From Actinoplanes oblitus (GTDB lineage Bacteria; Actinomycetota; Actinomycetes; Mycobacteriales; Micromonosporaceae), in assembly GCF_030252345.1 (NCBI RefSeq), contig NZ_CP126980.1, positions 5,719,501 through 5,783,500 on the forward strand: a stretch of DNA of 64,000 nucleotides, given 5' to 3'. Both the position numbers and the translations under genes were made by a program. Under the pieces are notes generated by a model. It saw nothing but the letters and a program-made list of their open reading frames with translations. It did no database searches and was not told where the DNA came from. This document shows, in pieces, positions 42,730 through 51,688 of the stretch; the stretch's first letter is position 1; the number at the start of each line of letters is the position of its first letter.

Positions 42730-43965
42730 TCAACCGGCGACCGGGACCGGAACGGCCGGGGCGCGTCCGGGCTCGCGGGCCATCAGGGCGAAGCCGGCGA
42801 GCAGCAGCAGCGGGCCGGTCACCCCGATCGGGCCGAGGCCCAGGCCGAGGAAGGCCGCCACGCCGGCGACCACCAGCGCCGCCTGCCACCAGCGGGCGAC
42901 CCGGCTGACCGCCGCTCCCACCGCCACCGTGACCAGGCCGAGCAGGCTCAGCACCAGGCTCGGCAGCGCCCAGCCGAACGTGAACGACGGGTAGCCGCCG
43001 ACGGTGTCGGTGACCCGCTTCGCGATGTCCGCGCCGTAGGCCTGGTGCGCGGCCAGGTCGGCGCTGTCGCCCAGCATCAGGCCGCTGAAGTTGATCAGGG
43101 CGAGCACGGTGACGCCCGCCGCGAACCGGGTGAAGCGGTTGGCGCGGGCGGCGAGGAACAGCACCGCCGGCACGAACAGCACCCAGCCCAGGTGCAGCAG
43201 CAGCGCGCTGACCTGAGTCAACGTCGGGTGGCCGGCGAAATCGCCGCCGGCGTCCGGGACGGTGGCCATGCCGGCCGCGAAGGCGAGCGGGGCGGCGTAC
43301 ACGCAAGTCCTGCCGACCGCGCGCCGGAAGGCGCCGAACGAATCCGGCCCGGCAGCGGCCCGCGGTCGCACGAGGCGCCAGGCCGCCACGCCATAGGCGC
43401 CGATCAGCACTGCCGGACCGAGCAGATTGACCGGTACGGGAGAGATCGCGAACGCCAGATACAGCGCGGTCCCGGCCAGCGCGGCCCCGGCGGTCCACCA
43501 GTCGATCACCCGTCCCCGGGCGGCCGCGATCGGCGTCAGCACCAGCGCCAGCCCCCAGCCGAGCAGGCCCACCCACTGCCAGCCGGCGGTCGTGACGGTC
43601 AGCGCCGCCAGCTTCGGGTCGAAGAGGGCCACCTGGGCGTCCGGCAAGTTCTGCTCCAGCGCGAGCAGCACGAAGTCGTTGGCCATCAGCGCGGCGAACG
43701 TGGTCAGCCCGAGAATCGTCGCGACCCAGGCGATCCCGGCGAGCACCGCGCCCCGCTGCCGGACCGGGGCGAGCAGCCCCAGGAAGCCCGGTACGAACAG
43801 CACCCACGCCCAGTGCAGCAGAAGCGAGTGCCACTGCACCGCGTCCGGGTGCTGCCGGTAGATCCCGTAACCCTGGTCCTCGCCGAGCGCCGGGTCCACC
43901 CCGGTCGCCACGGTCAAGGCGATCGGCGCGGCCACCAGGCACACCGCCGCGGCTTTCCGCCACAT
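42730..43965 (-). CDS. membrane protein with internal duplication
   Basis: A 411-residue membrane protein with about twelve segments. Two halves are related: QWHSLLLHWAWVLFVPGFLG in the first corresponds to QVSALLLHLGWVLFVPAVLF in the second, so the gene arose by internal duplication. Two sets of conserved His/Trp in the membrane could bind a cofactor or metal. The ATG at 43965 was chosen because GAGGGGG lies 9 bases upstream; ATGs at 43974 and 43995 are also in frame. Family unknown to me. It is divergent from a two-component system. Confidence 0.72.
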   Translation of the reverse strand: MWRKAAAVCLVAAPIALTVATGVDPALGEDQGYGIYRQHPDAVQWHSLLLHWAWVLFVPGFLGLLAPVRQRGAVLAGIAWVATILGLTTFAALMANDFVLLALEQNLPDAQVALFDPKLAALTVTTAGWQWVGLLGWGLALVLTPIAAARGRVIDWWTAGAALAGTALYLAFAISPVPVNLLGPAVLIGAYGVAAWRLVRPRAAAGPDSFGAFRRAVGRTCVYAAPLAFAAGMATVPDAGGDFAGHPTLTQVSALLLHLGWVLFVPAVLFLAARANRFTRFAAGVTVLALINFSGLMLGDSADLAAHQAYGADIAKRVTDTVGGYPSFTFGWALPSLVLSLLGLVTVAVGAAVSRVARWWQAALVVAGVAAFLGLGLGPIGVTGPLLLLAGFALMAREPGRAPAVPVPVAG

Positions 43966-44128
43966 GATCGTCATCCCCCTCGTCGTCATGGACATCGGCG
44001 GCTGACGTTACGAAGCGGCGGGCGCGGCGTCGTCCGTACCGGCGCCGATCCGGCCTCCGCCGCGCGGCGGACCTGACGTCATCCCGCGGGTGGGTCCGGG
44101 CGGACGGCCCGGCCCGTACGGTCGACGC

Positions 44129-45265
44129 GTGACTGATCGACTGGCCCGGATCCGCCGGAGTGACGTGGCGCTGGCCGCCGGTTTCGCGGCGTTCGCGCTG
44201 ACCGAGGAACTGCTGATCCGGATGCCCGGCGACTGGTGGCCGTTCGCGCTGGCCGCGGCGGCCCTGCTGATCCTGTTCCGGCGGCAGTTCCCGCTGCTGG
44301 TGATGGTGCCGAACGCGATCAGCGTGCTGAACATGTTCTACGTCCCGGCGACCGTCGGCGGGGAGCGGACCGTCAACTTCCGGCTCTGGGAGCTGGTCTC
44401 GATGATGATCGCCACCTACACGGTCGGCCGGTGGGTGCCGCCGCCCGGCCGGTCCCGGCGCGGCATCCTCGGTCTCGGACTGGTCCTCGCCACGGCGGTG
44501 CTCTACCTGTGGAACAACGACGAGGACCCGATGGCCGGCGTCCTCTTCCCGCTCGCGCCCTACGCACTGGGCGTGGTGGTCGCGGCGCAGTCCCGGCGGC
44601 TGGCCGACACCGCGGCGGCCTGGGCCGAGCTGCGCGAGCGGCAGGCCCGCGAGGCGGTCATGGAGGAGCGCGTCCGGATCGCCCGCGAGCTGCACGACAT
44701 GGTCGCGCACAGCGTGACGGTGATGGTGGTGCAGGCCGGGGTGGTCCGGCGGCGGATGGAGGCCGGGCTGCCCGTCGACCCGGAGCTGCTGCGCGGCGTC
44801 GAGTCGGCCGGCCGGGAGGCGGTGGTGGAGCTGCGCCGGACACTCGGGTTGCTGCGCGGCGAGGGTGACGCGCTGGCGCCGGTCGGGCTGGATAACCTGG
44901 ACGAGCTGATCGGGCAGTTCAGGGAGGCCGGGCTGGCGGTGACCGTCCGCCGGGCCGGGCAGGCGGTGCCGCTGCTGCCCGCGGTGGACCTGTCGGCCTA
45001 TCGGATCGTCCAGGAGGCGTTGACGAACGTGCTCAAGCACGCCCCGGCGGCCGCCGCCGAGCTGACCGTCGACTATCGGGCGGACGGGCTGCGCCTGACC
45101 GTCACCAATCCCGGGCCGGTGGTCGCGGCGCCTCCCGGGGGCACCGGGCACGGGCTGATCGGCATGCGCGAGCGGGCCATGCTGTTCGGCGGCGAGCTCA
45201 GCGCCGAGCCCCGCCCGGACGGCGGCTTCGCGGTGCACGCCACGCTGCCGGTGCTCGCCCGATGA
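44129..45265 (+). CDS. NarL-type sensor histidine kinase (HisKA_3)
   Basis: A 378-residue membrane kinase starting at GTG. Four to five membrane segments in residues 10-150 form a small sensor; the dimerisation/phosphoacceptor helix contains His189 in ARELHDMVAHS, and the ATPase domain follows (IVQEALTNVLKHAPAAA with the N box, GHGLIGMRERAMLFGG with a G box). Its last bases overlap the response regulator (4 bp). This class usually senses membrane or envelope stress in actinobacteria. Confidence 0.93.
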   Translation: MTDRLARIRRSDVALAAGFAAFALTEELLIRMPGDWWPFALAAAALLILFRRQFPLLVMVPNAISVLNMFYVPATVGGERTVNFRLWELVSMMIATYTVGRWVPPPGRSRRGILGLGLVLATAVLYLWNNDEDPMAGVLFPLAPYALGVVVAAQSRRLADTAAAWAELRERQAREAVMEERVRIARELHDMVAHSVTVMVVQAGVVRRRMEAGLPVDPELLRGVESAGREAVVELRRTLGLLRGEGDALAPVGLDNLDELIGQFREAGLAVTVRRAGQAVPLLPAVDLSAYRIVQEALTNVLKHAPAAAAELTVDYRADGLRLTVTNPGPVVAAPPGGTGHGLIGMRERAMLFGGELSAEPRPDGGFAVHATLPVLAR

Positions 45266-45918
45266 CGATCAGCGTGGTCATCGCCGACGACCAGCGGATG
45301 CTGCGGGCCGGCCTGCGCATGGTGATCGAGACCGAGCCCGACCTGAACGTCGTCGGCGAGGCCAGCGACGGCGCCGAAGCGGTGGCGGTGGCCCGCCGCC
45401 TGCGCCCCGACGTGGTGCTGATGGACATCGCGATGCCGCGCCAGGACGGCCTCACCGCCACCCGGACCCTGCTGGCCCAGCCGGACCCGCCGCGGATCAT
45501 CGTGCTGACCACCTTCGACACCGACGAGAACCTGCACCGGGCGCTGCGGGCCGGTGCGAGCGGCTTCCTGCTCAAGGTCTCCTCGCCGGAGCACCTGATC
45601 ACCGCGATCCGGGTGGTGGCGGCCGGTGAGGCACTTCTCGACCCGGCGGTCACCACGCGGGTCATCTCGGCCTTCGCGGACCGGCCCGGCCCGACACCGC
45701 CACCGGAGCTGGGCGAGCTGACGCCGCGGGAGGTCGACGTGTTGCGGCTGATGGCCCGGGGGATGTCCAACGGGGAGATCGCCGCCGCGCTCACGGTCGG
45801 GGAGGCCACGGTGAAAACGCACGTCGCCCGGGTGCTGATGAAGCTCGGGTTGCGGGACCGGGTGCAGGCGGTCGTCTACGCGTACGAGTCCGGGTTGATC
45901 CGTGCGGGCCGGTCGTAA
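45262..45918 (+). CDS. NarL/FixJ-type response regulator
   Basis: A 218-residue regulator. The receiver domain has the acidic pair in VVIADDQRML, phosphoacceptor Asp55 in VVLMDIAMP, and Lys in GFLLKVSSP; the C-terminal LuxR-type helix-turn-helix (ELTPREVDVLRLMARGMSNG, then EATVKTHVARVLMKLGLRD) binds DNA. It is coupled by a 4-bp overlap to the kinase gene. The regulon is unknown; the divergent duplicated membrane protein is one candidate target. Confidence 0.94.
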   Translation: MTISVVIADDQRMLRAGLRMVIETEPDLNVVGEASDGAEAVAVARRLRPDVVLMDIAMPRQDGLTATRTLLAQPDPPRIIVLTTFDTDENLHRALRAGASGFLLKVSSPEHLITAIRVVAAGEALLDPAVTTRVISAFADRPGPTPPPELGELTPREVDVLRLMARGMSNGEIAAALTVGEATVKTHVARVLMKLGLRDRVQAVVYAYESGLIRAGRS

Positions 45919-45927
45919 CCCGTGCCG

Positions 45928-46245
45928 ATGTCACGACTCTTCCACGTCAGCTCGGTCCTCAATCGCGACTCCATCCGCCGGCACGGTCTGGACTGGACCC
46001 GGATGGGCGCGGCCCGGAATATCGCCGGCAGCCGGGCGCCGGAGGTCGAGGGCTGTTTCCTTTGCGACGAGGCCACCACGACGTTCTTCATCCGGATCAA
46101 CAACACCGGTGGGCCGGTCGACGTGTGGGCGGTCGACGGGGTCGGCGAGGAGCAGCTGGTCACGTCGCCGGAGGGCTTCGAGTACTACCCGGGCCGGATT
46201 CCCGCCCAGCAGGTCACCCTGCACCGGCCGGACGTCCCGGCGTGA
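45928..46245 (+). CDS. small ART-fold-like protein, unknown
   Basis: A 105-residue soluble protein, starting MSRLFHVSSVLNRDSIRRHG; a GTG six bases upstream is also possible. The opening FHVSSVLNRDSIRRHGLDW resembles the first strand-helix of ADP-ribosyltransferase-like folds (HVT/S-x-x-x-x-x-S-I-x-x-x-G-L, as in DarT or KptA relatives), and a Glu-rich beta core follows (APEVEGCFLCDEATTTFFIR). The length is about half a full ART domain. It begins 9 bases after the response regulator stop and could be co-transcribed. Function unassigned; the ART link is a guess from the N-terminal pattern. Confidence 0.6.
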   Translation: MSRLFHVSSVLNRDSIRRHGLDWTRMGAARNIAGSRAPEVEGCFLCDEATTTFFIRINNTGGPVDVWAVDGVGEEQLVTSPEGFEYYPGRIPAQQVTLHRPDVPA

Positions 46246-46463
46246 TCCGACAGTCCGGCTTGTCGACGTGACGAAGGCACAGGTTGTGATCAGGGAACCG
46301 GTGTATCGCCGACGGGCTCCGGCTACCGGACACCGCTCGCATGAGGCTCGGTCTAGCGCCGCGCAGCACCTCGGCCCGGGATTGTTCCGACTCCGACGCG
46401 ACGGGCGCGGTCAACGCGCCGCGTAGCGTGGAGAGAGATCCGCGGCCGGAGGAGGACAGCGCC

Positions 46464-46804
46464 GTGCGACGTCGCGAGTTCGTCGGCCTCACCGGGGCCG
46501 CCCTCTTCGGCGCCATCCTGGCGGAGACCGAGCCGACCCCTACGCCCGCCGCATCGACCTCGACGCCCTGCCGATCAACGAACGCAAGGCGGTCCTCCTG
46601 CTCGACGTCACCCGCGCGTTCCTCATGTGGGGCAAGCACGAACAGGCCCTCCACACCATGCGGGCCGCCGGCCGGATCGCCCCCGAAGAAATCACTGGCT
46701 GCCCGCGGATCCACAAACTCGTCGGCGACCTGGTCGCCACCGCACCGATCACGGTCCGCCGCGAGGCTCGCGAGTTCGCCGGCGCCTACGGGATCGCCGC
46801 ATGA
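46464..46804 (+). pseudogene. remnant of a regulator paired with a flavoprotein
   Basis: The good ribosome site GGAGGAGG and GTG at 46464 open a frame reading MRRREFVGLTGAALFGAILA. Near 46530 the homologous reading moves to another frame, giving DPYARRIDLDALPINERKAV, then LLLDVTRAFLMWGKHEQALH and ending REFAGAYGIAA, TGA at 46802-46804. The second part is the usual C-terminal (TPR-like) end of XRE-type regulators that stand next to a flavoprotein in actinobacteria. A helix-turn-helix and most of the middle are missing, and the frames do not join, so this is a decayed copy. The flavoprotein gene begins in the terminal ATGA and is intact. Confidence 0.72.
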
Positions 46805-47334
46805 GCACCGATAGCAAGGTCCTCTACATCATCGTCTGCGCCGCCGGCCCCGCCGGCGAAGTCGGCCAGTTGGTCAAGCTCGCTCACGACGACGGCTGGA
46901 CCGTCCACATCATCGCCACGCCCGCGGCGCTCGGATTCATCGACGTACCGACTCTCGAGAAGCAGACCGGCCATCCCGTGCGTAGTCAATATCGAGCGCC
47001 CGGCGAGCCGCGGTCGCCGCGGGCAGACGCTATCATCGTCGCGCCGGCCACCTATAACACGATAAACAAGTTCGCCCAGGGCATCGCCGACACCTACGCC
47101 CTGGGAGTACTGGCGGAGGCACCCGGCCTGAATATTCCCGTCGTGATGCTGCCCTTCGTCAATAGCGCCTTGGCAGGACGAGCAGCATTTCGCCGAAATG
47201 TCGAGCAACTTCGCTCCGAGAAAATTCGCGTGCTCTTCGGCCCCGGGGAGTTCGAGCCGCACTCCCCCGGATCGGGGGACGGCCACCTGGACACCTATCC
47301 CTGGCATCTCGCCTTGCGAAACGTCTGGGATTGA
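46801..47334 (+). CDS. flavoprotein (HFCD/DFP-like)
   Basis: A 177-residue flavoprotein of the phosphopantothenoylcysteine-decarboxylase-like fold: KVLYIIVCAAGPAGEVGQL at the N-terminus, then ADAIIVAPATYNTINKFAQG, the FMN-binding strand with PAT, and PVVMLPFVNSALAGRAAFR. Such stand-alone flavoproteins occur beside XRE-type regulators in actinobacteria; the reaction is unknown. The start overlaps the stop of the broken regulator gene (ATGA), so it once formed a coupled pair. No other in-frame start fits. Confidence 0.88.
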   Translation: MSTDSKVLYIIVCAAGPAGEVGQLVKLAHDDGWTVHIIATPAALGFIDVPTLEKQTGHPVRSQYRAPGEPRSPRADAIIVAPATYNTINKFAQGIADTYALGVLAEAPGLNIPVVMLPFVNSALAGRAAFRRNVEQLRSEKIRVLFGPGEFEPHSPGSGDGHLDTYPWHLALRNVWD

Positions 47335-47459
47335 CGCCATAGCATCACACCCCTTCGACACCGCGGGTAAGCGTAGATCCCAAGTCTGGGATAATCGATG
47401 GCCGACAGCTGGGACTGGACCTTCCCTTACGAGTGGGTCCCAACGTTGAAAAACGTCCT
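47335..47459. other. intergenic, small palindromes only
   Basis: No gene seen. ATCCCAAGTCTGGGAT (47377-47392) is a short palindrome that may terminate the flavoprotein transcript, and GGGAC/GTCCC repeats follow at about 47415-47445. Confidence 0.35.
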
Positions 47460-47975
47460 CTAATCTTGTGCTTCAACCCGTCCGGCGAGGCTTGATGTCC
47501 TTATTGTGGTGGGCCGGCCGCTGATGTGCCTGGCCGGTGACCAGTATGAGTCCCCCGCAGTAGCCGGTCGCGGCGTGCCGGTTACGGGAGCCGGGCGGCC
47601 GTCCGGGACCGGGCCGGCTCGGTTAGATGCACGCGCTGGTGAGCCGCTGGTCGCGCGCAGGTTCGGAAACCCCCGCCGCACCCGGGCCGAGGCCAGCCGC
47701 TTCGGCGCCATCGGGCGTTCCCAGGGCCGGCGTAAGTCCTGGGCGAGGGACCCCGGGCCAGGCGCAGCTGAGTATGTGCGGCCAGCACCAGCCAGGTCCA
47801 GCGGTCGGCGGCGGCCGGCTCGCGGACTTGTGGTGCGGTCCGGCCGAGGGTCTGTTCGAGCAGGCGGAAGGTGTGCTCGATGTCGAAGCGGCGCAGGAAC
47901 GCCTGCCAGCACCGGTCGACATCAGCATCGGTGGCGTCAACCTTGGACCACCCGCCAGCACATCGATCGCTTCCG
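47460..47975 (-). pseudogene. transposase remnant, C-terminal part, frameshifted
   Basis: On the minus strand one frame gives VDRCWQAFLRRFDIEHTFRL, then LLEQTLGRTAPQVREPAAAD and RWTWLVLAAHTQLRLARG; a frame change near 47760 continues LAQDLRRPWERPMAPKRLAS, then ARVRRGFPNLRATSGSPARA. These are the conserved C-terminal blocks of a large actinobacterial transposase family (IS4/IS701-like; RRFDxEHTFR and RRPWE...ARVRRGF). The N-terminal catalytic part, a start codon and recognisable terminal inverted repeats are absent, so the element is dead. Confidence 0.78.
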
Positions 47976-48113
47976 CCTGTCCGTCACGAACGCACCACCG
48001 ACGATCGATTAGAGCGGATGCGGCCTTACGGACCGACGTGCACTCGCGCCGGTCGCACGCCGGCGAATTGACGCCGGAGCAGCGAGCTTCCCGGATGTGC
48101 TCTACTGCCCGAT

Positions 48114-48752
48114 GTGAGAAGACGGGTAAGCCTGGTCCTGAGCGTCGCGTTGCTGCTGGCCGGGGCTGGTGGAGTGGCGAGCTGGCGGTGGTGGCACCAC
48201 CGTGCGCCGTATGGGCCCGAGGCGCTCGACGCTCAGGCGACGCTTCAACTCGTCGACCAGGCGACCGCCGACGCCGCCCTGCGGCCCAGCAATGCCGAAC
48301 AGGCCGATGCCGGAGACCAGATCTTCCTCGGACGGGTTACATGGAGTCGGCCGTCTGACCCCCAGAAGGGCGGCTCTCTTCGCATCATTGTGCTCGACAA
48401 ACGTAGTCACCTGCCGCCCGGCTTCATCGCGGCGACCTCCGCTTTGCCCGACGCCGTCAGTACCGGCTCGGATGGAGCCTTGGACCTCGCCGAGCAGCGC
48501 TACGCCTGGTTACGAGGTGCTGGTACGCGGGAAGTCAATGAGCAGTCGTGGAGTTCCGGTAGTGCCATCTACGTGGACTCGGTAGACGCGTCCCCCGTAA
48601 CCTTCCAGTTCGTTCTCCGCTCGGCGCGACCGGGAACACCGCCTGAGCAGATGGTGGCGACGGGGCCCGCTGAGGTCGAGGACTTATTGGTGGCCCTGAT
48701 CAGCGTGGGGCCTGACGGGCAAGTCTACTGGGCACAGCGACTGCTGAACTGA
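48114..48752 (+). CDS. membrane-anchored protein, unknown function
   Basis: A 212-residue protein starting at GTG. Residues 5-22 form a signal anchor (SLVLSVALLLAGAGGVAS) followed by WRWWHH and an outside domain of alternating helices and strands (GALDLAEQRYAWLRGAGTRE, FQFVLRSARPGTPPEQMVAT). No cysteine and no family I know. Codon bias is weaker than in the core genes, and it is flanked by a transposase remnant and an orphan small gene, so it is probably acquired. Confidence 0.65.
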   Translation: MRRRVSLVLSVALLLAGAGGVASWRWWHHRAPYGPEALDAQATLQLVDQATADAALRPSNAEQADAGDQIFLGRVTWSRPSDPQKGGSLRIIVLDKRSHLPPGFIAATSALPDAVSTGSDGALDLAEQRYAWLRGAGTREVNEQSWSSGSAIYVDSVDASPVTFQFVLRSARPGTPPEQMVATGPAEVEDLLVALISVGPDGQVYWAQRLLN

Positions 48753-49251
48753 CGCAAGTCATCCAAGCCGCCGCTACGGCAAGCTCCTGGAAACAACCAA
48801 TTGCTTCAGTGGGTTGAATGGCAAGCCAATCGGCTGAACAACTTCAAGGAACAAGCTGGACTTGGAGTTCAACCTGGCCGCACGAGCACTTCGAGATAAT
48901 CAACCAGGATGGTGGCTCGATGTACGGCGGTTACGTGTGCGCTCGCGTAAGCAAGATCCTGCGCAATAACGATGAGCTATCAAGGGATGAAGTACTCCAC
49001 ATTGGGCAGACGTTCGGGCCGTACGTTTCCCACTCAGGCAGACCGGCGGCCTACTTGCCTTAGGTCTCGAGGCCGTATCAATTCGTCGCCGGAAATCTTC
49101 CAGCGCGAGGCGAACCCTTGCACCAGCCGCAACGAGACCGCCCATGCGAATAGGCTGTCATGGATCGAGGTGCCGGGCGAGCGCGGCACGGGCCGGCCGC
49201 GCTCGGCCTGCTGGCGGCGGATGCCCGCGGCAGGACCGGTACGCTGCGCCG
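48753..49251. other. low-bias region with one possible small gene
   Basis: Noticeably A/T-richer than the window in general (for example around 48800-48990). Apart from the 81-codon frame listed separately it holds no gene I would support. A minus-strand stretch near 49075-49170 (peptide FAWAVSLRLVQGFASRW) looks like a coding remnant without a start. Confidence 0.4.
48818..49063 (+). CDS. small hypothetical protein, low GC
   Basis: An 81-codon frame starting at ATG. The interior (WPHEHFEIINQDGGSMYGGY, then VCARVSKILRNN) reads like a real protein, but codon use is balanced (many A/T third positions) unlike the core genes. No ribosome site stands out. It is either a recently acquired small gene or a remnant of one. 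Confidence 0.35.
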   Translation: MASQSAEQLQGTSWTWSSTWPHEHFEIINQDGGSMYGGYVCARVSKILRNNDELSRDEVLHIGQTFGPYVSHSGRPAAYLP

Positions 49252-50016
49252 ATGAACTCGCTGGTGATCCTGCTCGATCTGGACGGGACGCTGGTGGAGC
49301 GCGGCCGTCCGGTCCCCGGCGCCGCCCACGCGATCATGGAGCTGCGCCGGGCCGGCCACACCGTGCGCGTCTTCACCAACACCGACTCGCGGGGCGAGGC
49401 CGCCCTGGTCAAGCAGATCCGCCGGATGGGCATCCCGGTGGCGCTCGGCGAGGTCTTCACCCCGGTCGTCGCCGCGCTGCGGGTGCTGACCCTGGCCAGC
49501 CGGGTGCTGGTCCTCGCCGACCGGGCCGTGCGCGACGAGTTCCCGGCACAGTCGGACAACAGCAGGCCCACCCACGTCATCGTCGGCGACTGCCGGCAGA
49601 CGCTGAGCTACCCGGTGCTGGACGCCGCGTTCCGGGCGGTTCGCGACGGTGCCGAGCTGCTGGCCCTGCAGGGCGGGCGCTACTTCCGCGCCGCCGACGG
49701 TGACCACCTGGACACCGGCGCGATCGTCGCCGCCATCGAGTACGCCACCGGCAGCAAGGCCCGCCTGCTCGGCAAACCCAGCCCGGACTTCCTGCGCCTG
49801 GCGGCCGGTGACGTCCCCGCCGACCGGCTCTGGGTGGTCGGCGACGACCGCACCACCGACATCCTGATGGCCCATCGGGGCGGCGCCACCTCCGTCCAGG
49901 TCCGCACCGGCAAGTACCTGGACCAGCAGGCCGCCGAGGGCCTGGCCGAACCCACCCACGTGATCGACTCGATCGCCGGCCTGCCCGCGCTGGTCGAGGC
50001 TCAGGCGATCCGGTAA
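49252..50016 (+). CDS. HAD-superfamily phosphatase, NagD-like
   Basis: A 254-residue haloacid dehalogenase phosphatase of the NagD/class IIA type. Motif I is LLDLDGTLVE (Asp9, Asp11), motif II is VFTNTDS, the cap sits between motifs II and III as in class II, motif III Lys is in LLGKPSPDF, and motif IV is GDDRTTDILMA. Substrates of this class are sugar phosphates or nucleotides. It overlaps the convergent response regulator by 16 bp. Confidence 0.88.
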   Translation: MNSLVILLDLDGTLVERGRPVPGAAHAIMELRRAGHTVRVFTNTDSRGEAALVKQIRRMGIPVALGEVFTPVVAALRVLTLASRVLVLADRAVRDEFPAQSDNSRPTHVIVGDCRQTLSYPVLDAAFRAVRDGAELLALQGGRYFRAADGDHLDTGAIVAAIEYATGSKARLLGKPSPDFLRLAAGDVPADRLWVVGDDRTTDILMAHRGGATSVQVRTGKYLDQQAAEGLAEPTHVIDSIAGLPALVEAQAIR

Positions 50017-50657
50017 CCGACTCCGGGCAGCGTCACGATCGCCACCGGCTCACCGAGTTTGCGCCGCAGCCGCCCGACGGTCACCGTCACGGTGTTCGTG
50101 AACGGGTCGGCGTTCTCGTCCCACACCTGCTCCAGCAGATCCTCGCTGCTCAGATAGCCCGGCGCCGCCCGCATCAGCGCTTCGAGAACCGCGAACTCCT
50201 TCACCGACAGCGGCAGCCCGACCCCGGATCGCGACGCCGTCCGCCGGATCGGGTCAAGTTCAAGATCATTGACACTCAGCGTACGAGGATGAGCGGCCGG
50301 CCGCCGTCGCGCCAGTGATCGCACCCGCAACACCAGCTCGGGAAAGTGGAACGGCTTGGCCAGGTAGTCGTCGGCGCCCAGGGTCAGCCCGCGCACCCGG
50401 TCGTCGGCGGACCCGGCAGCGGTCAGCATCAGCACCATCGCCCGCGGCGCCCGGCCGGTGATCATCTCGCAGAGGGTGTCGCCGCTCAGCCCCGGCAGGT
50501 CCCGGTCGAGCACCACCACGTCGTACGTGTTGACGTCCAGTTTCGCCGCGGCGGCCAGCCCGTCGAGCGCCACGTCGACGGCCATCCCCTGATCGCGCAG
50601 CCCCTCCGCGACCACCTCGGCGAGCGCCACCGCGTCCTCCACCACCAGGATCCTCAC
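50001..50657 (-). CDS. OmpR-type response regulator
   Basis: A 218-residue regulator starting at GTG. The receiver has the acidic pair in LVVEDAV, phosphoacceptor Asp51 in VVVLDRDLPG and Lys in DDYLAKPF; the C-terminal winged helix (LELDPIRRTASRSG; VGRLRRKLGEP, then VAIVTLPGVGYRIA) is the OmpR/PhoB DNA-binding domain. The kinase gene upstream overlaps by 4 bp. Together they precede, on the other strand, an ABC exporter operon that they may regulate. Confidence 0.94.
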   Translation of the reverse strand: MRILVVEDAVALAEVVAEGLRDQGMAVDVALDGLAAAAKLDVNTYDVVVLDRDLPGLSGDTLCEMITGRAPRAMVLMLTAAGSADDRVRGLTLGADDYLAKPFHFPELVLRVRSLARRRPAAHPRTLSVNDLELDPIRRTASRSGVGLPLSVKEFAVLEALMRAAPGYLSSEDLLEQVWDENADPFTNTVTVTVGRLRRKLGEPVAIVTLPGVGYRIA

Positions 50658-51688
50658 GGCAGCCGGATCTCCACCCGCAGCCCGCCCTCCGGCCGCGCCC
50701 GCAGGCCGAGCGACCCGCCGTGCGCGGACGCCACCGCCGAGGCGATCGCCAGGCCCAGCCCGGTGCCGCCGCCGGTCCGGTCCGCGCCGAGCCGCCGGAA
50801 CGGCCGGCCGAGCGTCGCCACCTGCCCCGGGTCGAGAACCGGCCCGTCGTTCTCCACCACCAGCTCCCCGGGGGCCAGGGTCACCCGCATCCACCCGCCG
50901 GGCTCGTTGTGCCGCCGCGCGTTGTCCACCACGTTCGACACCATCCGGGCCAGCAGCACCGGGTTGCCGACGGTGCGGAAGTCGGTGCCCTCCACCGGCA
51001 CCCCGGCCGGGATCAGCGACCGCACCGCCACCGGGGTACGCCCGTCGAGCGCCCCGTGCTGTGCCCTGGCCAGCACCAGCAGCCCCTCCAGCAGCCGTTC
51101 CAGCTGGTCCAGCTCGTTTCGCACCCGCCCGGCCAGCCGTACCACCTCGACCGGCGGCGCCGGCTTGGCCTCCGCCACGTCGATCGCCGCCCGTACCGTC
51201 GCCAGCGGTGTCCGCAGCTCGTGCGACGCGTCGGCGACGAACCGCCGCTGCGCCGCGAACGCCTCCTCCAGCCGGCCGAGCAACTCGTCGATGGTGTCGG
51301 CGAGCGCCTTCACCTCGTCGGCCGGCCCGGTGACGGCGAGCCGCGAGTGCAGGTTGTCGGCGGTGATCCGCCTGGTCGCCGCGGTGATCCGGCGCAGCGG
51401 GCGCAGCACCCGCCCGGCCGCGGCCCGGCCCAGCGCCAGCGACACCAGCAGCATGACGGCCAGGGCGACGAGCGCGCCGACCGCGAGCTGGCGGCTCTGC
51501 GCCGCCGAGGCGGAGGCCAGCTCCTCCTGCAGCCGGGCGATCTGCTCGGCCGGCGGGACACCGGTGCCCTGCGGCGCCACATGCGTGGTCCGGCTGATGC
51601 TGAACGCCGCGGTGATCGCGAGCAGCCCGGCCCCGGAGATCAGGAACAGCACGCCGTACAGAAGGGTGAAACGCAGCCGGACGCCCAT
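50654..51688 (-). CDS. sensor histidine kinase with HAMP domain
   Basis: A 344-residue membrane kinase: two membrane helices (residues 8-28 and 68-90) enclosing a short outside loop, a HAMP linker (RITAATRRITADNLHSRLAV), the phosphoacceptor His156 in ADASHELRTPL, and an ATPase domain with N box (MVSNVVDNARRHN), G1 (VVENDGP) and G2 (GGGTGLGLAIASAVASAHGG). The ABC exporter begins 86 bp away on the opposite strand, the layout of a bacitracin/antibiotic-resistance-type two-component/ABC pair, without proof. Confidence 0.93.
   Translation of the reverse strand: MGVRLRFTLLYGVLFLISGAGLLAITAAFSISRTTHVAPQGTGVPPAEQIARLQEELASASAAQSRQLAVGALVALAVMLLVSLALGRAAAGRVLRPLRRITAATRRITADNLHSRLAVTGPADEVKALADTIDELLGRLEEAFAAQRRFVADASHELRTPLATVRAAIDVAEAKPAPPVEVVRLAGRVRNELDQLERLLEGLLVLARAQHGALDGRTPVAVRSLIPAGVPVEGTDFRTVGNPVLLARMVSNVVDNARRHNEPGGWMRVTLAPGELVVENDGPVLDPGQVATLGRPFRRLGADRTGGGTGLGLAIASAVASAHGGSLGLRARPEGGLRVEIRLP

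Noticed and set aside
41750..45238. Apparent 1162-codon minus-strand protein
   Set aside because: Only the last 285 codons (from ATG 42607) are real; the rest is antisense to the kinase and out of frame with the duplicated membrane protein.
47627..48358. 243-codon plus-strand frame opposite the transposase remnant
   Set aside because: Antisense of transposase blocks and then of the next gene's start; no family signature.
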